Program-made: the position numbers and the translations under genes
In this document: one piece after another, positions 11,577-23,443 of the stretch
Numbering within the stretch: the stretch's first letter is position 1
Layout of the letters: every line of letters starts with the position of its first letter
Notes under the pieces: model-generated
The model's input: only the letters and a program-made list of their open reading frames with translations
The model's database searches: none
What the model was told of the DNA's origin: nothing
Source: Rhizophlyctis rosea
Taxonomy: Eukaryota > Chytridiomycota > Chytridiomycetes > Rhizophlyctidales > Rhizophlyctidaceae
Direction: 5' to 3'
Assembly: GCA_027596075.1 (NCBI GenBank)
Contig: JADGJC010000208.1
Coordinates: 11,264-71,993, forward strand
Length of the DNA: 60,730 bases

Positions 11577-12142
11577 GGGGGAAAAGGTAGCGGACTTAGC
11601 GGGGGTTATTGAGGAAGAAAGCGGCAAGGCATTACTGTGGTTTAACCAACCACGGGATTCAAAAGTGCGCCAATTGATCGGGATTCAGTAACTTCAGTCA
11701 CTAGAGCACTTAGAGCATGAAATGGGGTTCTTACTCGGTGAGCCATCGGCATTGTGCAATATCCCCTTGCGGAAGCACTCAGCAAGTAGGCAAGAAGGGG
11801 TTGCTCCTGAGCCATATCATTCACCATTCTACGAGCACTTGCCGCAGGCTTGCTCTGCAATTGCTCGTGCTCCGCGAGCGGCTCTGCGAGCATATGGGAT
11901 ATTTTCGGGATGGACGCCAACCCACCCCACTTTTTTCTACACCTACCGAATGGATCATAAGGATATCATATTGACTGGAATTCTCTTTGGCAATCAACGG
12001 CAAAATGGAAATGCTTCATCCTTCACGATCTCGCTATCAACAGTCAAAAGACCACGATTGTCCCAACTGTCAAATCCCTCCCGGGTGGGTTGCCAATTTT
12101 ACAAAAAATGCCCGAGGAGAGAGGGTCGGGATATCACATCCA
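11577..12142. other. intergenic, no supported gene
   Basis: A forward ORF begins at 11722 and runs into the antisense of the EEP gene. Its composition gives no domain and no splice sites support it. This is the 3' flank of the EEP gene. Confidence 0.45.
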
Positions 12143-13009
12143 TCAATCAAATTCCAAAACAACAGGATAATGATCCGACAAAACCTCCGTCTCCCCCGTC
12201 CTTAGAACCCCACACCTCCTCACGTCCCTCGCAACCCTATCATTCCCAAACACATAATCCAACCTCATCTTCGTCGCATGCATCGCATCAACTTCCAACC
12301 CTGTCGGCACACTATGGTCTAAATGATTCAGCGCTTGTCGTTTCCCGTCCCGCATTTGAGATAGGTCGTGAAGTCCACCGTCTTCCAAAACGTCTAGGGG
12401 GCTGTAGTCTATGGATTTTCGGTCTTCCGTAAGGAACTTTTGAGCTAGTTTATCGTTTGTTGCAAAGGCGGAGATAAGGTGTGTGTTGGAGTAGAAGGTT
12501 GCGTCAAGGGAGGAGAGGGAGTTGAGGTCTCCTGCCATTATCCATTCTTCGGTGGCGTGAGGGGAGGATTGGATTGTGGAGATGATTTGTTGGCATTCTT
12601 TTTTGCGGTCAGTTGCGGAGAAGGGGTTTAGATGCGTCAAAGCAATATTTAGGTACCGTGTTGCCGACAATTCCACCCGGACAACCAAAAGGCCGTGCCA
12701 GAAGCCTTCTTTCCGACGCTCAATGACTGTGAGGGGGTATTTGGATGTAAGACCGATGCGGAATTCGGTGTTCGTGTCTTCCATGATGGCCACATGTGTG
12801 TGTGACCATTTTTGTGCATGATCATGGAGAATGGAGTGTGTCCAGGTGTTGAGCTCAGTAAGGAGGACGAAGGTTGAATTGTGAGCAGCTAGGAAATTGG
12901 CGATTCGAGATACACGGGGTGATGATGAGGGAGGAGATTCGGAATTAGATGGGTCATGGCCGCCATGGAAGATGTTGAGGAAGATCAATCGGTTCCGCGG
13001 GTTTGACAT
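12143..13009 (-). CDS. endonuclease/exonuclease/phosphatase (EEP) fold protein
   Basis: A single exon of 288 residues. EEP-family metal and catalytic motifs appear in order: Asn12 in LNIFHGG, Glu52 in LLTELNTWT, His126 in ALTHLN, Asp161 and Asn163 in AGDLNSL, Asp251 in RLDYVF, and Asp279-His280 in the terminal SDHYPVVLEF. This matches the Mg-dependent hydrolase fold shared by DNase I, AP endonuclease and inositol-polyphosphate phosphatases. The whole domain is present and nothing else, so it is a minimal soluble enzyme. Substrate (DNA, RNA or phosphoester lipid) cannot be told from sequence. No signal peptide is visible. Confidence 0.85.
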   Translation of the reverse strand: MSNPRNRLIFLNIFHGGHDPSNSESPPSSSPRVSRIANFLAAHNSTFVLLTELNTWTHSILHDHAQKWSHTHVAIMEDTNTEFRIGLTSKYPLTVIERRKEGFWHGLLVVRVELSATRYLNIALTHLNPFSATDRKKECQQIISTIQSSPHATEEWIMAGDLNSLSSLDATFYSNTHLISAFATNDKLAQKFLTEDRKSIDYSPLDVLEDGGLHDLSQMRDGKRQALNHLDHSVPTGLEVDAMHATKMRLDYVFGNDRVARDVRRCGVLRTGETEVLSDHYPVVLEFD

Positions 13010-13436
13010 TGTACATATACTACGGAGCCGTTACCGGACGAAGGTCAGTCCGGAAGGGGATGCAGAAAGAGGATGAGCAACATATATAGGTGTAATGAAT
13101 ATTAGGACAGAAGCCCGCATGTTATCGTTGGAAAATTGGAAATAGATGCAACCGTCCAACGTCACAATTACAGCGTGTTTGCTTATGTAAGCATTCGCAC
13201 GAATCGCCAGGGTCCTGGGGGCGCTTGTGCGCTTGTGGCAAGAATTGCTTACATGTCCTGGTTCGAGCTTCCTTAGGATATGAGAAGGAGAGGTGCCAAA
13301 TAGTGGAGTCCTGGTGAAACTTCTCATTTACTTGTATTGAAAAAGTCTTTTCCGTAAGTCACTCTATCTCATATAAACAGTGCTTAGATCATAGACGCAA
13401 AATGGGTTTTCAGACCCCACAAAAGGTCCAAATAAA

Positions 13437-13900
13437 ATGAACTTTTTTACTGAATCCATCCAACAAATCAGCACTACCCGCTCCAAGATCTATTTGCAAC
13501 AAATAAAGAGGGTCGAGACCAAAGTATTGACCAACTCTACCAACACTCTGCCTACACCCCAGCTGCGGCGGCTTCCTTTTTCCCCCCTTTTCCACCTCCT
13601 CTCCAACCTTCACATCGACCGATCTCGCGCGGCAGCTCGCCCCCAACCACAGCCGTCAAAGTAACCAACGTATCGGCAATGAATGGCCACGCCCTCTTTC
13701 CGTCCCTGCCGCCGCAAATTCCCCTTCGATGTCAAACTGTCCCTTTGACTCGAGAAGCTTTCTGTGGACTTTGCCAATGTAGCCGTCAATCGTGAAAGCC
13801 CCACCAAATCTGCATACCAGCCCCTTCTGACACCCCACCCCTTCCCTCCCGCCCTCTGCTCCGCCTTTTGGGAACAGATAACGGTTTCTAAAGCATGATA
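13437..13900. other. unresolved coding-like region
   Basis: A forward ORF (13437-13664) starts with MNFFTESIQQISTTRSKIYL. In the same frame a second segment from ATG 13683 follows after TAA and TGA stops, and is itself interrupted by TGA at 13746. Minus-strand frames over the same bases are also protein-like. I could not decide strand or splicing, so nothing is called as a gene. 13010-13436 shows no gene. Confidence 0.25.
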
Positions 13901-14040
13901 TCTGATTCCCGCCACCATGAATACATATTCAAACTGACAGCGTCCCTCACTTGCACTCTCTCCTGCCCTGAGTGATGTCGCATGCTCCCTTCAACCGTCT
14001 CGTGCCCCACCACCCCTTAGCGATGCCGAGAGGTATCGCG

Positions 14041-16792
14041 TTACTGATCCATTGCATCCGAACCGCCGCTGACATCAGAAAGTTCACTATCAATACTGCA
14101 TTGGGAGTTACGGCGATGCACACGTTGCACCGTATCTTTCACTTTCGCATCCCACGATAAGTCCTTCGCCAACCGCTCCAGCGTCTCCGAATCCTTCGCT
14201 TCCTTCTCCTCTTCCTCAGGACTCCTCGTGCTCCTCACCGACTCCCCGAAACTACCCACTCCAGTCATGGACGAGGCACCGTCCCCGTTAATCTCCACTT
14301 TCGGAAGAAAACGTTCCAACTTTTCCAGTAGCACCTCCACAGTATCGGCCGTGAGATTTCCCTCTTCGAACCACCTGTACACCTCCCGCAGAACCCCGTA
14401 CTCTTCCCCGCGCACTTGATCAACATTGAGAAATGCCTCAATCTTTGAGATGGCATCCGCCCGCATGATCGTTTTGTTCTGCTCATATTTCTTCCCCAAC
14501 GTGTGACGAACCGATCTACGTGTTTCCTTCAACGCCGCCGAGTATTGCTTGGTGAGGTCGACTATTGCCCCGTCCAATTCTTTGATCTCGTTTTCGTACA
14601 AGAATTTATTTCGGGTGTGTAAGGTTACGGAGACCTTGAGGCCCTGGAACCCCCAGGATGTGGCCTTGGCTGCGAAGGTTGTGGCTGGCCGATCAAGGGG
14701 TACGTCCCGAATTAGGTTTTCGTCAGTATTTTCGCAACTCTCTGGTGCTATCGTAGCGGACCCACTCCTACTTCTTATAGGAAGGGCGGTGCAATTCGAT
14801 TTTCGCAATGGGGGGAAGGTGGAGGGCGGTGGTGTCGAAGGTGAGTACGTGTTCAGTCCCCGCGAACCATCGCCAACCCATTTCCTTCGCCAAGTGACCG
14901 CCGGGAATGGGCATAAAATCATCGCTGGCTTTCTCCCTTCTCTTGGCGATTTTGATATCTAACGCGCTTTTGAGAGCATGGAGATTCCTCGATTGCGCTC
15001 TGATGGCCCTCCCCATTTTGGCGATGTCGGAGTCATAATCCCCAAGGGTCTGAAGGCTGCTGTCGGCAATTTGGCTGAGGACCTCTTTGATTCATTTTTC
15101 GGTGGCGATCATGTTTGGGGTTTTCAGGAAGATGAGGTTTTGGGTCGGGACGTGTCTGGTTTGGGCGGTGTGTTCGATGCGGGAAAATAGGGCATTGATG
15201 GTCGAGTTGGTGAAGAACTCCTCCTTGAAATCGAACTCGGGTGGATCGTCCAGGAAGCCCTCACTTGGGACAACGTCCATGAAATAGAAATTATATTCCG
15301 GAGATAACCCTCACTGTGCTAGCCTAGTGGTTCCGAGCTTGGTCATATCCGTCTTTTTGGAGATGGCTCTGGCACGATCCTTCATCAGGTATTTGGTGAA
15401 AACGACGTGGAAGAGGGAAGGGTCAAGGCCGAGAAGGCGGGTGTAGTATTGGAGGGTAGCTCTCATTTCTTAGGTTCCCGCGGTGTCAAATTTGTAAACA
15501 AGGATGATTGCGTGGACGGCACGGATGTTGTTCTCGTCTATGGCTTGGAAGAGACCGTGGATGTGGTTGTCGCTTTTGTTCTCGCCTGCCCCATCACCAT
15601 CGCTAGTATCATTCAGCCCAGGTGTGTCGATCAATTTTAGATTGAGAACTCTATTGAGAAGCTTTAGTGTCACAACTTCGACAGGTATGAAGGGGTTTTT
15701 CTCCGAGGATCCGGCAAGTGATAAACGTTCGATGTCAACAGCTTCTCTTCCCTTTGGAGGGATATAATTCACATCGTTTCGGGAACAATATTTGGTACTT
15801 CCTAACGACACCCCTGTGTTACTTTTCAGAGCCACAAGGTCCGAAATGGTGAAGTTGGGAAGAGAACGGATTTGTGCCTTCGTTGTCGTACTTTCGCTCC
15901 CATCCCCAACATGCACCGATTCGATCCGCTCAGTACCAGCTCCCGCACAAAACATTACCCGCCGAATAAAGCTACTTTTGCCATGCTGCGATGGTCCGAC
16001 AACTATGACTACTGTTTCCTTATCCGAATCACCAGGTTGGAGCAACCGGAAAGCAGCTCTGGTCTCTTCATTGGCGGCAAGATCGCATGGCGTGTAATCG
16101 TGAGTGTCAGTTTCGTCCAAAAGGTCGGCCAATACGGAGTGGTTACGAATGAAATGGACGAGAAGTTTGAGAATTTGGTGTCGGCCCAATCGGGATGTTT
16201 CGTGAAGGTATCCGCGACCTTTTCGATCCACACGACGGCGCAGGTTGATAGGAAGTGGAAGGGGCTGACCGGCGCACAGGCTAAGCACATATTCGACGAA
16301 TCCGATGTTGTTGTAAAGGATGGCCACCATCAATGGAGTGGCTACATACTTCTGGATTTCGCTTCCCACAATGGAGAAATCCAATTCCATGGTTGTGTCA
16401 ATTTGATCAAGACCAAACCGACTATTGACGTCTCTGAACGCGGCGAACTTCTCTGGTTTGTCTTTGACGAATTTTGCTACATCATGCCAAATCTGGACCG
16501 TGCTTGCTCGACCGTTGATGACAAGGTGCGCACTGAGTGAGTAAACCAGATCACGAAATGCGCTCAATTTCTCCTCTTCATCAGTAACATGGTTACTGGG
16601 CCCAGGACGGATGAAAGGGGCAAAGTAATCTTTGCACTTTTTGTTCAAAACCGGGGATGTTTGTTGTGTGGGAGGCAGGCGGGAGATGATGGACTGTTTG
16701 TTGGAGGCTGATGCTTGGTTTCGATTCGACAATGAACTTATGAGGCATGATTGTGATCTGAACCCCAGCAGTGGTTTGACGTTAGTGCTCAT
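14041..16792 (-). pseudogene. ankyrin-repeat / P-loop GTPase (AIG1-like) pseudogene
   Basis: One frame runs from ATG 16792 through four nonsense codons: TAA 15470, TGA 15311, TGA 15092 and TAG 14768. Between ~14760 and 14730 it shifts into the next frame and ends at 14041, about 917 codons in all. Residues ~130-255 look like ankyrin repeats (ATPLMVAILYNNIGFVEYVL, GYLHETSRLGRHQILKLL). Next comes a GTPase domain with P-loop GPSQHGKSS and switch-II DTPGLNDT, as in AIG1/septin-like TRAFAC GTPases. The far end is a coiled-coil segment (KELDGAIVDLTKQYSAALK). Protein-like sequence continues across every stop, so introns are not needed to explain them. Function is presumably lost, unless these are sequence errors. 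Confidence 0.75.
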
Positions 16793-17854
16793 GCTACACC
16801 TGGTTGTCCCTGCATTATCAACAATTGCTAGCGGCGAGCTGATTCAACTCACCAACTGATGCAACTCGGTTATGTGGGTTGAAGTTACCAGTCGATTTGA
16901 GAAGGAGGCCGAACCAACTGCACCAAAGACTTAGGATACTCGGATCGTGCGCAACGTCGACGAACACTCTACTCACTGATGCGATTCGTCACTTCGATCA
17001 AATTCCAATGTGACAGGTGGGAAGATAACAATGGTTGTTGACAGCTGTTAGCGGGGACTGTGGAATAGTTGGAATATGAAGGACATCGAAAACCGGGAGC
17101 TTTAGGTGAGCTGGGGCAAAAGCGCACCGCCTGCACAGTTGCTTCCCTCTTGACCTTTTCCGCCACCATCCTTCACCATCCCCTCCATCCACCCCACCGC
17201 GTTCCCTCTGCAAACGGAAAAGAGAAGGAAGCCGAAGGGGAGAAGGGGTTGAGCACAAGACGCGTTTGACATGTTGGCGCGACCTCATTTACCCGAATGT
17301 GGAGACTGGAACCAGACGCCAGGGTCCATAAACCTCTCTTTCAGCAGTGGCCAACCAGGGCAAATAACAAAGAACTGTTGATCTTCAATAATATGACAGT
17401 GTGGGGCGACAACACACGCTAATACGACCGCTTTTGTTTCGCTGGGGGTAGTTGAATCAAGTCAGAATGGAAAATAACTGAGGTTTGATACTACCCGCGT
17501 TTACACATAAGTAAACCAAGTGAGCATGAGAAACTATCCAGCAACAGGTTTAAAGGGGAAGCGGAAGAGCCGAAATAATGTTTGATTAGGTGCAATCATT
17601 TGTTGTGCTAGACTTTCAATCCTGGTAAGGCAGAGACAACTGAGACAACACCGTCCCATTATTTCTCGTTGATGTATCGAAAACACAAGGATTGAAAGGA
17701 AATCACTCATCCCCCCCCCCCTCTCAGGATTTCATTCTCCTTAGGTTTTCCAACTCGTCATCAACAGCTTACCCAGCTTAGCGCAAGGCTGCGTTACAAG
17801 GCACCAGGACCCCTAAAATTCATTATCCACTATCAAAAACCCCTTATCATAATA
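16793..17854. other. intergenic, no gene seen
   Basis: No supported ORF. It contains a C9-10 run near 17710 and AT-rich patches. Confidence 0.5.
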
Positions 17855-18182
17855 TCACCTAATCAACCTGCGCCCTCGTGACTCATCAATCCTGTCCAAA
17901 ATCGACATCAGATCACGTTCCACCCATATCCAAGCCTCAAATTGTATCCCTGCCCCTGTCACATGGCGGCGCAGTTCATCGGACGCGTCACCAAGAACAG
18001 ACCCTGACCGGCATTTTCGCACGCCTTTCCTCCTTGCATGCAAATGCGCAGCAAGGCGTGGACTGCTGAACTTCAGAGGCCTCTTCAGCTCTTCTGGCAC
18101 TGGGTTTCTCCATAGGTCTACTTATCAAAGCCGATGTGAAATGTCGACCCATGGGAGATCCTTTTGCCATCTGTACAGTCAT
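17855..18182 (-). pseudogene. unresolved minus-strand gene fragment
   Basis: The frame ending at 17855 encodes a plausible C-terminal region: LWRNPVPEELKRPLKFSSPR, basic residues, then WIWVERDLMSILDRIDESR. Just upstream the frame is closed by a stop, and ttgataag near 18135 could be a splice acceptor. A second frame (18182-17988) covers the same bases with MAKGSPMGRHFTSALISRP. I could not choose a consistent model, and no family is recognised. Confidence 0.3.
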
Positions 18183-18632
18183 TTCCTGTCATTTGGCCGA
18201 CTCAACAATCCGTCAAGCAAAAGGAGATGAAACGAAAAGAAAATGAAACCCTTCGTCGCTGGGATGAGTAAGTGTTTCCCGCCGCCACCGGCCCTCCGAA
18301 ACACGAATGACGAAGCACCAGATGAAAAGTCTCTGCCACGCCACCAAAACCTTCTCCCAAATTGTAGTAATTGTTCTCATGCATATGATCTGATTAGTCT
18401 TGATTTATGCAGACCCCCCTTGTCAAGTCGCTTCTGTGAACGTGGGAAAGGGGTGTTCGGGGAGCGCAAATATAAACCCCCCAGCTTTTTTCATTCTTCC
18501 CTCCTCCACACCAAGCAACAAAACATACCCACGTAACCCCAAAAACAATAGCCTTGGGCTCATAACACAACCCCACACTAAACACACACGCACAAAATCA
18601 AACCACTTCACCCAACATACAAAACCAAAACC

Positions 18633-18975
18633 ATGTCCGTAGACCTCGAAGACTACACCCACATCGTCGGAAAACGCTTCGTCCCCGGCACGGAAGACGT
18701 CGATAACGTCATCTCCTCTGGTGTTCCGAAAGAAAGGGTAAGTAGTGCGTTTTCAATCAACAAACATCCTTCCCTTCCCCCGAACCAAACTAACCAATCC
18801 CCTGACCCGAAACAAAACATCCACTCCTTTCCCATAGGTCATCCGCGAACAAGACCTCCCCCTGAACTACCGCGTCCTCGACACCAAAGCCTTCACCACG
18901 CTCGAATTCATACCCGACAGGCTCAACCTCCGCATCGACGAGAATAAGATTGTCAAGAGCGTTAATTTGGGATGA
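18633..18975 (+). CDS. peptidase inhibitor I78-family protein
   Basis: Two exons, 18633-18737 and 18838-18975, joined in phase 0 across a 100-nt intron (gtaagt to cccatag), give 80 residues. The pattern fits small I78 serine-protease inhibitors: an HIVGKRF start, a VIREQDLPLNYRVLD reactive-loop region, then DRLNLRIDENKIVKSVNLG. Members are typically 70-100 residues and often cytosolic in fungi. No signal peptide is visible, which suggests an intracellular target such as vacuolar proteases. The 3' UTR runs to about 19060. Confidence 0.85.
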
Positions 18976-19425
18976 TTGTGGGACCGAACGGTTTGGGGTT
19001 TGGGATGCTGGGAAGGGAAAAAGAACTTCCCCATATTGTATATGCGTGTATAAAGGCGACTATCCTACTTGTATAAATTCTCGATTGTTTCTTTCCTTTC
19101 TCCCTTATGTGTACGGTTTGATTTGATGAGATTGCTACGAAGTGCGCAGTGTTGTGGTTCATTCAAAGCCGGGGACCTCGCACATAAAAAAAAACAACCA
19201 AGGAACGAGTACCCCATTCGAAAAATTTCAGTGCACCTGACAAACAACACGAGTATCCTTCGCCACTTCAACCACACTCTTCATTATTTACTCAAACTGT
19301 CACGCACCAGATCATATTCGCACACCAACCGCGAAGTATCATACCACCACACAAAAAAAGGGAGAACCAATCCGACGATTCTCCCCATCTCCATTTCCTC
19401 ATCGTCCATTCCCCACACCCATACC
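18976..19425. other. convergent 3' intergenic region
   Basis: Lies between the I78 gene (+) and the PEHE gene (-), both ending here. No gene seen. Confidence 0.5.
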
Positions 19426-21482
19426 CTACTTCCCACCCTCCCTCAACAAATCCCACATCTCCCAACTATAATCCAAATCCTGCTCCGCCATAACCGGCAT
19501 CACATACCCAAACGGCATACTAATCCTCAAACTCCTCCTCGCACTGCCCCCACTCGACGCCCTCCTTGCCAACACACTCGGCAACGGTTGAAGTTCGGAG
19601 AACGTCGGAATGTGCGAAGAAGTAGTGGAGGACGTTGATGACGTACGGGTTGTTGGCGGTGGTGTGGAGGAGGAGGAGGAGGAGGAGGAGGTTGATGGTG
19701 GTGGACGTGGGGCGTGAGACGGGAGGATGTAAGAGCTGACGAGGTGGGGGAGAGTTGTGGGCGGTTTGTTGGATTTTTTGAAGAGGGCTGGTAGGACGTT
19801 TCGTCCTCCTTCTCCTTCCTCCCCATCTTCCTCCCCCTCCCCCTCCTCACCCCCCACCCAACAAACCCCCGTCCAAAGCCCCCACCCCGGCGCCCCCCCG
19901 CCCCCAGGCCCCGNNNNNNNNNNACCCCAACAATACCCCTTCAACCACCCCCACCCATTCACCGCCCCCTTCAAACTCCCCATCCCTCCCCCCCTCCCTC
20001 CCTCACCCCCGTCCTCTCCACCTTCCCCCACTCCACTCGCGCCACCACTCCCCACCCCAACACCCAACCCCTTCCTCTCCTCCCCCAACTTATACAAACT
20101 CCACAAAAACACCTCCTTCTCCCTATTCTTCACCCTCTTCTCCGCAAACTCGCTCCGCCTATGCCGATGCTCGTACGCCTCGTCCGTCAAATCCTCCACC
20201 AGCCCCGCGTCAGCCTTATCCTTCCCCACCCTCACGCGCTCCGTAATGACAGAAAACGACGGCACGTTGATCATGTGTCGCGACTCGGCGTGCGCGTACG
20301 CGTCGGCGTCTGGGAAGAAGAAGTGGGTGTGGGTGGTTTGTGGGGGGAGGGTGTCGGTTGAGAGGATGTGGAGTTGGGTTGCGCCGGTTAGGAGGTGGGG
20401 TTTTTGGTCTGGTGTTGATTGGGTTAGTCTGAGTGGAAGACAAATCTTAGACGCGATATTGTTGACATACCGCGATCGTCTCCGTCGCTATGCACATGGC
20501 CGAGGGACGACTTGCGTCTCAAACTCCGCTTTCGTTCCTCGGCTGGGGAGAGGTTGGATGCGTTGTTGGTGCGGGACTGGGATTGTATTGTTTCGATCGA
20601 ATGGGACGCCCGTTCTGTTGCTTTGTTGATGCGGTCGGTGGAACGCGTTCTTTTGGAAGGTGGGGGATCTGCGGAATCTTCTTCTCGGCGGTGTTTCCGT
20701 TGCTCGGATGGAGTTGATGTTGGGGCTGAAGAGGGGTTTGAGGGTGACGGGTCGGCTTTATGCGAGTGGGTTGGTTCTGCGTCTGTAGTCGATACAGGTG
20801 GATCAGTGGGTTTTGTGACGTGATCACTTGAGCGTGTGCGTTTGGAAAGAGGAAGGTCAGTTGCTTCTGAGGCATCGTCCGTTCTTTGACGCTTAGGAGT
20901 GGATTTTTGGGAGTCGATCAACGCGTATTTGGCGGCGGCGGCGGCGGTTGTGTTGTGTTTGCGGGATGAGTTTCGGAGGACTTTATCGACTGGCCGAGAC
21001 GATGCCTTCGATGATTGTTCCGCTGTGACGTTGACGCGTGGTGGTTGGGGTTTTGTGTATGGTGCTGTTGTTGTTGCTGGCCGCTGTGGGGATGTCTTTC
21101 GAAGTCGTTTGGGCGGCGATGCTGACATGGACAACTCTGAAGCGGTCGCCGATGACGCGGAGACTGGTACTCTGTGCCGACGCGTATTGGGATGAGCAGC
21201 ACCGTTCGCTTTGATGAAGCTCTCTGGTGGTTCTGCGACATTGAAGGTGTCATCCGCGTCGAGATCCGGGTCGGACATGTCGTGCACTTCTGGCCCGGCC
21301 CGGGTATGCTCCGAAACACGTGAACGCGAGTTGGTGGACCCCACTCTGGCTGGCGAAGGGACGGAAGTGCAGGTGAGGGTTGATGTGGGTTGCAGGAAGG
21401 ATAATGCGGCGGCTTTGGAAGTGTTGCGGGAGGAAGGGGCCTTTGCGGATGTAGTGACAGGGGTCCTCCTTGTGTGCACCAT
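19426..21482 (-). CDS. PEHE-domain protein (KANSL1/MSL1-like chromatin factor)
   Basis: Exons 21482-20471 and 20408-19426 join in phase 1 (intron 62 nt, gtatgt to acaccag). They encode about 664 residues, four of them unknown because of a 10-N gap. The first ~340 residues are Ser/Thr/Pro/Lys-rich and probably disordered, with basic nuclear-localisation-like clusters (PPKRLRK, SKRTRS). After the splice comes a PEHE-like region: NVPSFSVITERV, EDLTDEAYEHRHRRSEFAEK and a charged continuation. In animals PEHE domains tether MSL1 and KANSL1 to the MOF acetyltransferase. A comparable scaffold role is inferred. The Gly-rich stretch beside the gap is unreliable. A distinct C-terminus (PFGYVMPVMAEQDLDYSWEM) follows. 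Confidence 0.7.
19914..19923. other. assembly gap (10 N)
   Basis: Ten Ns inside exon 2 of the PEHE gene, bordered on the left by an abnormal C/G run (cgcccccccgcccccaggcc). Gap length is probably a placeholder. Confidence 0.95.
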
Positions 21483-22118
21483 TGGTACAAGGGGTTTTTC
21501 GAGTAAGTTGCCCAGCTTGACAGTTGGGTTTTTGACGGGAGGGACGGACCAAGGGCTGAATATGAGCGTATGGGCTGATCAAAGTATGTGAGAAGAGAGC
21601 AGCAGTTTGATGGGCAGGATGTTATGTGCGTTCGCCTGGGCAATATGTTTGCGGGTGGTTGTAGATCACTGCTATGGAAATGCGCCTAATGGGACTGAAA
21701 GGGGTTGCTCGGTGTGATGATTGCATCCGATCTCAGGCTTCAGCATGAATGGAGCCGCTGCCCCCCTCAGCAATTTTGCCACGCCTGATTTCCTCAATTT
21801 GCATTGTCCACTGATCGGGTGAATGACTCATAGTGACACAGTGTCGACCCTAATCGTCTTCACCCCAAATTCCTCCGCAGTTGTCACATCCATTATCCAT
21901 AACATCTGATCTAAGATCAACCACTCGTCGAAATAGCTGCCCACTGCTACCACCTCTACACAGGGCAGCCCATTTGAACTTCACCCCGCAACTTTTGAGT
22001 GCGAGAATGACCCTAACACGGCGCTCTGTGGGGTTAGCACCCTTCCTTTCCCACGCAAAGCGTACACCGTTATTCTTTCCCACACGCACACAGCAACTCC
22101 TCCCTCCAGCTTTCATAA
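21483..22118. other. divergent promoter region
   Basis: Shared upstream region of the PEHE gene (-) and the LETM1-like gene (+). No ORF is supported. A bidirectional promoter is an inference from gene orientation. Confidence 0.5.
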
Positions 22119-23443
22119 ATGCGCGGTAAGACACCGCGTGCCCCTTCATACTCAAACATTGGCGTCCAACTTCCTCCGCCCAGCTTCAACTCCACAAATG
22201 AGAATCCCCTAACGCGTGAAGGCTTCTCAGCCCTAAAAAACGCCCCAACCCCCGAGCCCGAGAAGCCCAAAGGCTTTAACCCCCTCGCCGCAGCCAAAGC
22301 CATGTTCAAACAATACTGGGAAGGAATAAAGTTGCTCAGGAAGGAGACCGGTATCGCGAGGGATTTGCAGAATCGGAGCAAGACGGAAGGGTATGAGTTG
22401 ACGCGACGGGACTACATGTTGGTGTGTACCTCGGTCTTATGACGGCTTAAATGTCCTTTGGAAGTCTCATTGAAGACGATTCCAGATCAAACGAAACCAA
22501 GAAGACATCAAACGCCTATACCCCTTCTTCGCACTCCTCATCATCCTCCCAGAATCCATCCCAATCGTCCTTCTCAGAGTCCCGAGCATGATCCCAAGCA
22601 CATGTCAGAGTCAAGAACAAGTAGAAAAGAGATGGAAGCAAGCGCGGGAGAATCGCTTGCAGATCGGGAAGGAAGCAACGTCTAATTTGGATCAGTATGG
22701 TCTTCATGTATGCACTTTGTTCGGAATTTTGCGTCATTCTCCGGACCGCTGACGGTTCCAAAACACATAGGCACCAGTAGAGTCATTCCTCTCCCCTTCT
22801 TTCCTTTTCTCCCTCTCCCGTGACGCTTCGGCAGCCAAACGCTTTTCTGTAGATTCTCTGTCACCTGTCCAACTGAAAACTATCAACAAATACTTGGGGT
22901 TGTGGCGCTTTGGACCGGCTGCTATGTTGCGTGGTCCGCTGAAGAGTCATCTGGAAGTTGTGCGGGGTGATGATGAGGTGCGTGGAATTTCATTGTTCAA
23001 CTTAATGTGGTTCAGAGCCATGTGTTGACATTCGGTATTCTTGCGATTTGTGTTCAGTATTTGATCAAGGAAGGCATCGAATCATTAGACGTCACAGAGT
23101 TGAGAGCAGCAAATGAAGCTAGGGGCATGTGAGTTGTTTGAATCTCTCTTCCTCTTGTCGTCAATCACTGCCGGCGCCTAATTCTTCTTTGGAAATTAGC
23201 TCAACATCGGAAACCTCCGTTCCTCAACTTCAAGCGGACCTGCGATCTTGGTTGGAATTGCGGCAGCACGGCCGGAAAGAGGGCGTGGATATCCCGGATG
23301 CGTTGATGGTTTTGACCGCTGCCGTTAGAGTAGGAGTGCAGGGTGGGATGGCGGAGGAGGTGAAGGTTGAGGAGGCGACAGAGGAGTTGGAGGGAGAGGG
23401 AGAGCGGGAGGAGGCCGCTGTAGCTGGGGTGCAGATAGATTAG
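22119..23443 (+). CDS. LETM1-type ribosome-binding-domain mitochondrial protein
   Basis: Five exons: 22119-22421, 22486-22707, 22771-22977, 23058-23128 and 23200-23443, with consistent phases and introns of 63-80 nt, giving 348 residues. It has the LETM1-domain hallmarks: YWEGIKLLRKETGIARDLQN and LTRRDYML, the membrane segment FFALLIILPESIPIVLLRVP, then KYLGLWRFGP and YLIKEGIESLDVTELRAANE, and PQLQADLRSWLEL. LETM1/Mdm38/LETMD1 proteins sit in the inner mitochondrial membrane, bind mitoribosomes and affect K+/H+ homeostasis and membrane-protein insertion. There are no EF-hands or long coiled coil, so it is closer to the short LETMD1/Mrx8-like group than to LETM1. The tail is Glu-rich. Confidence 0.87.

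Noticed and set aside
11722..12432. 236-codon forward ORF
   Set aside because: The second half is antisense to the EEP gene and the first half has no recognisable feature.
19757..20629. 290-codon forward ORF, Pro/Ser-rich
   Set aside because: Antisense of the PEHE gene's Gly-rich exon and it crosses an N gap.
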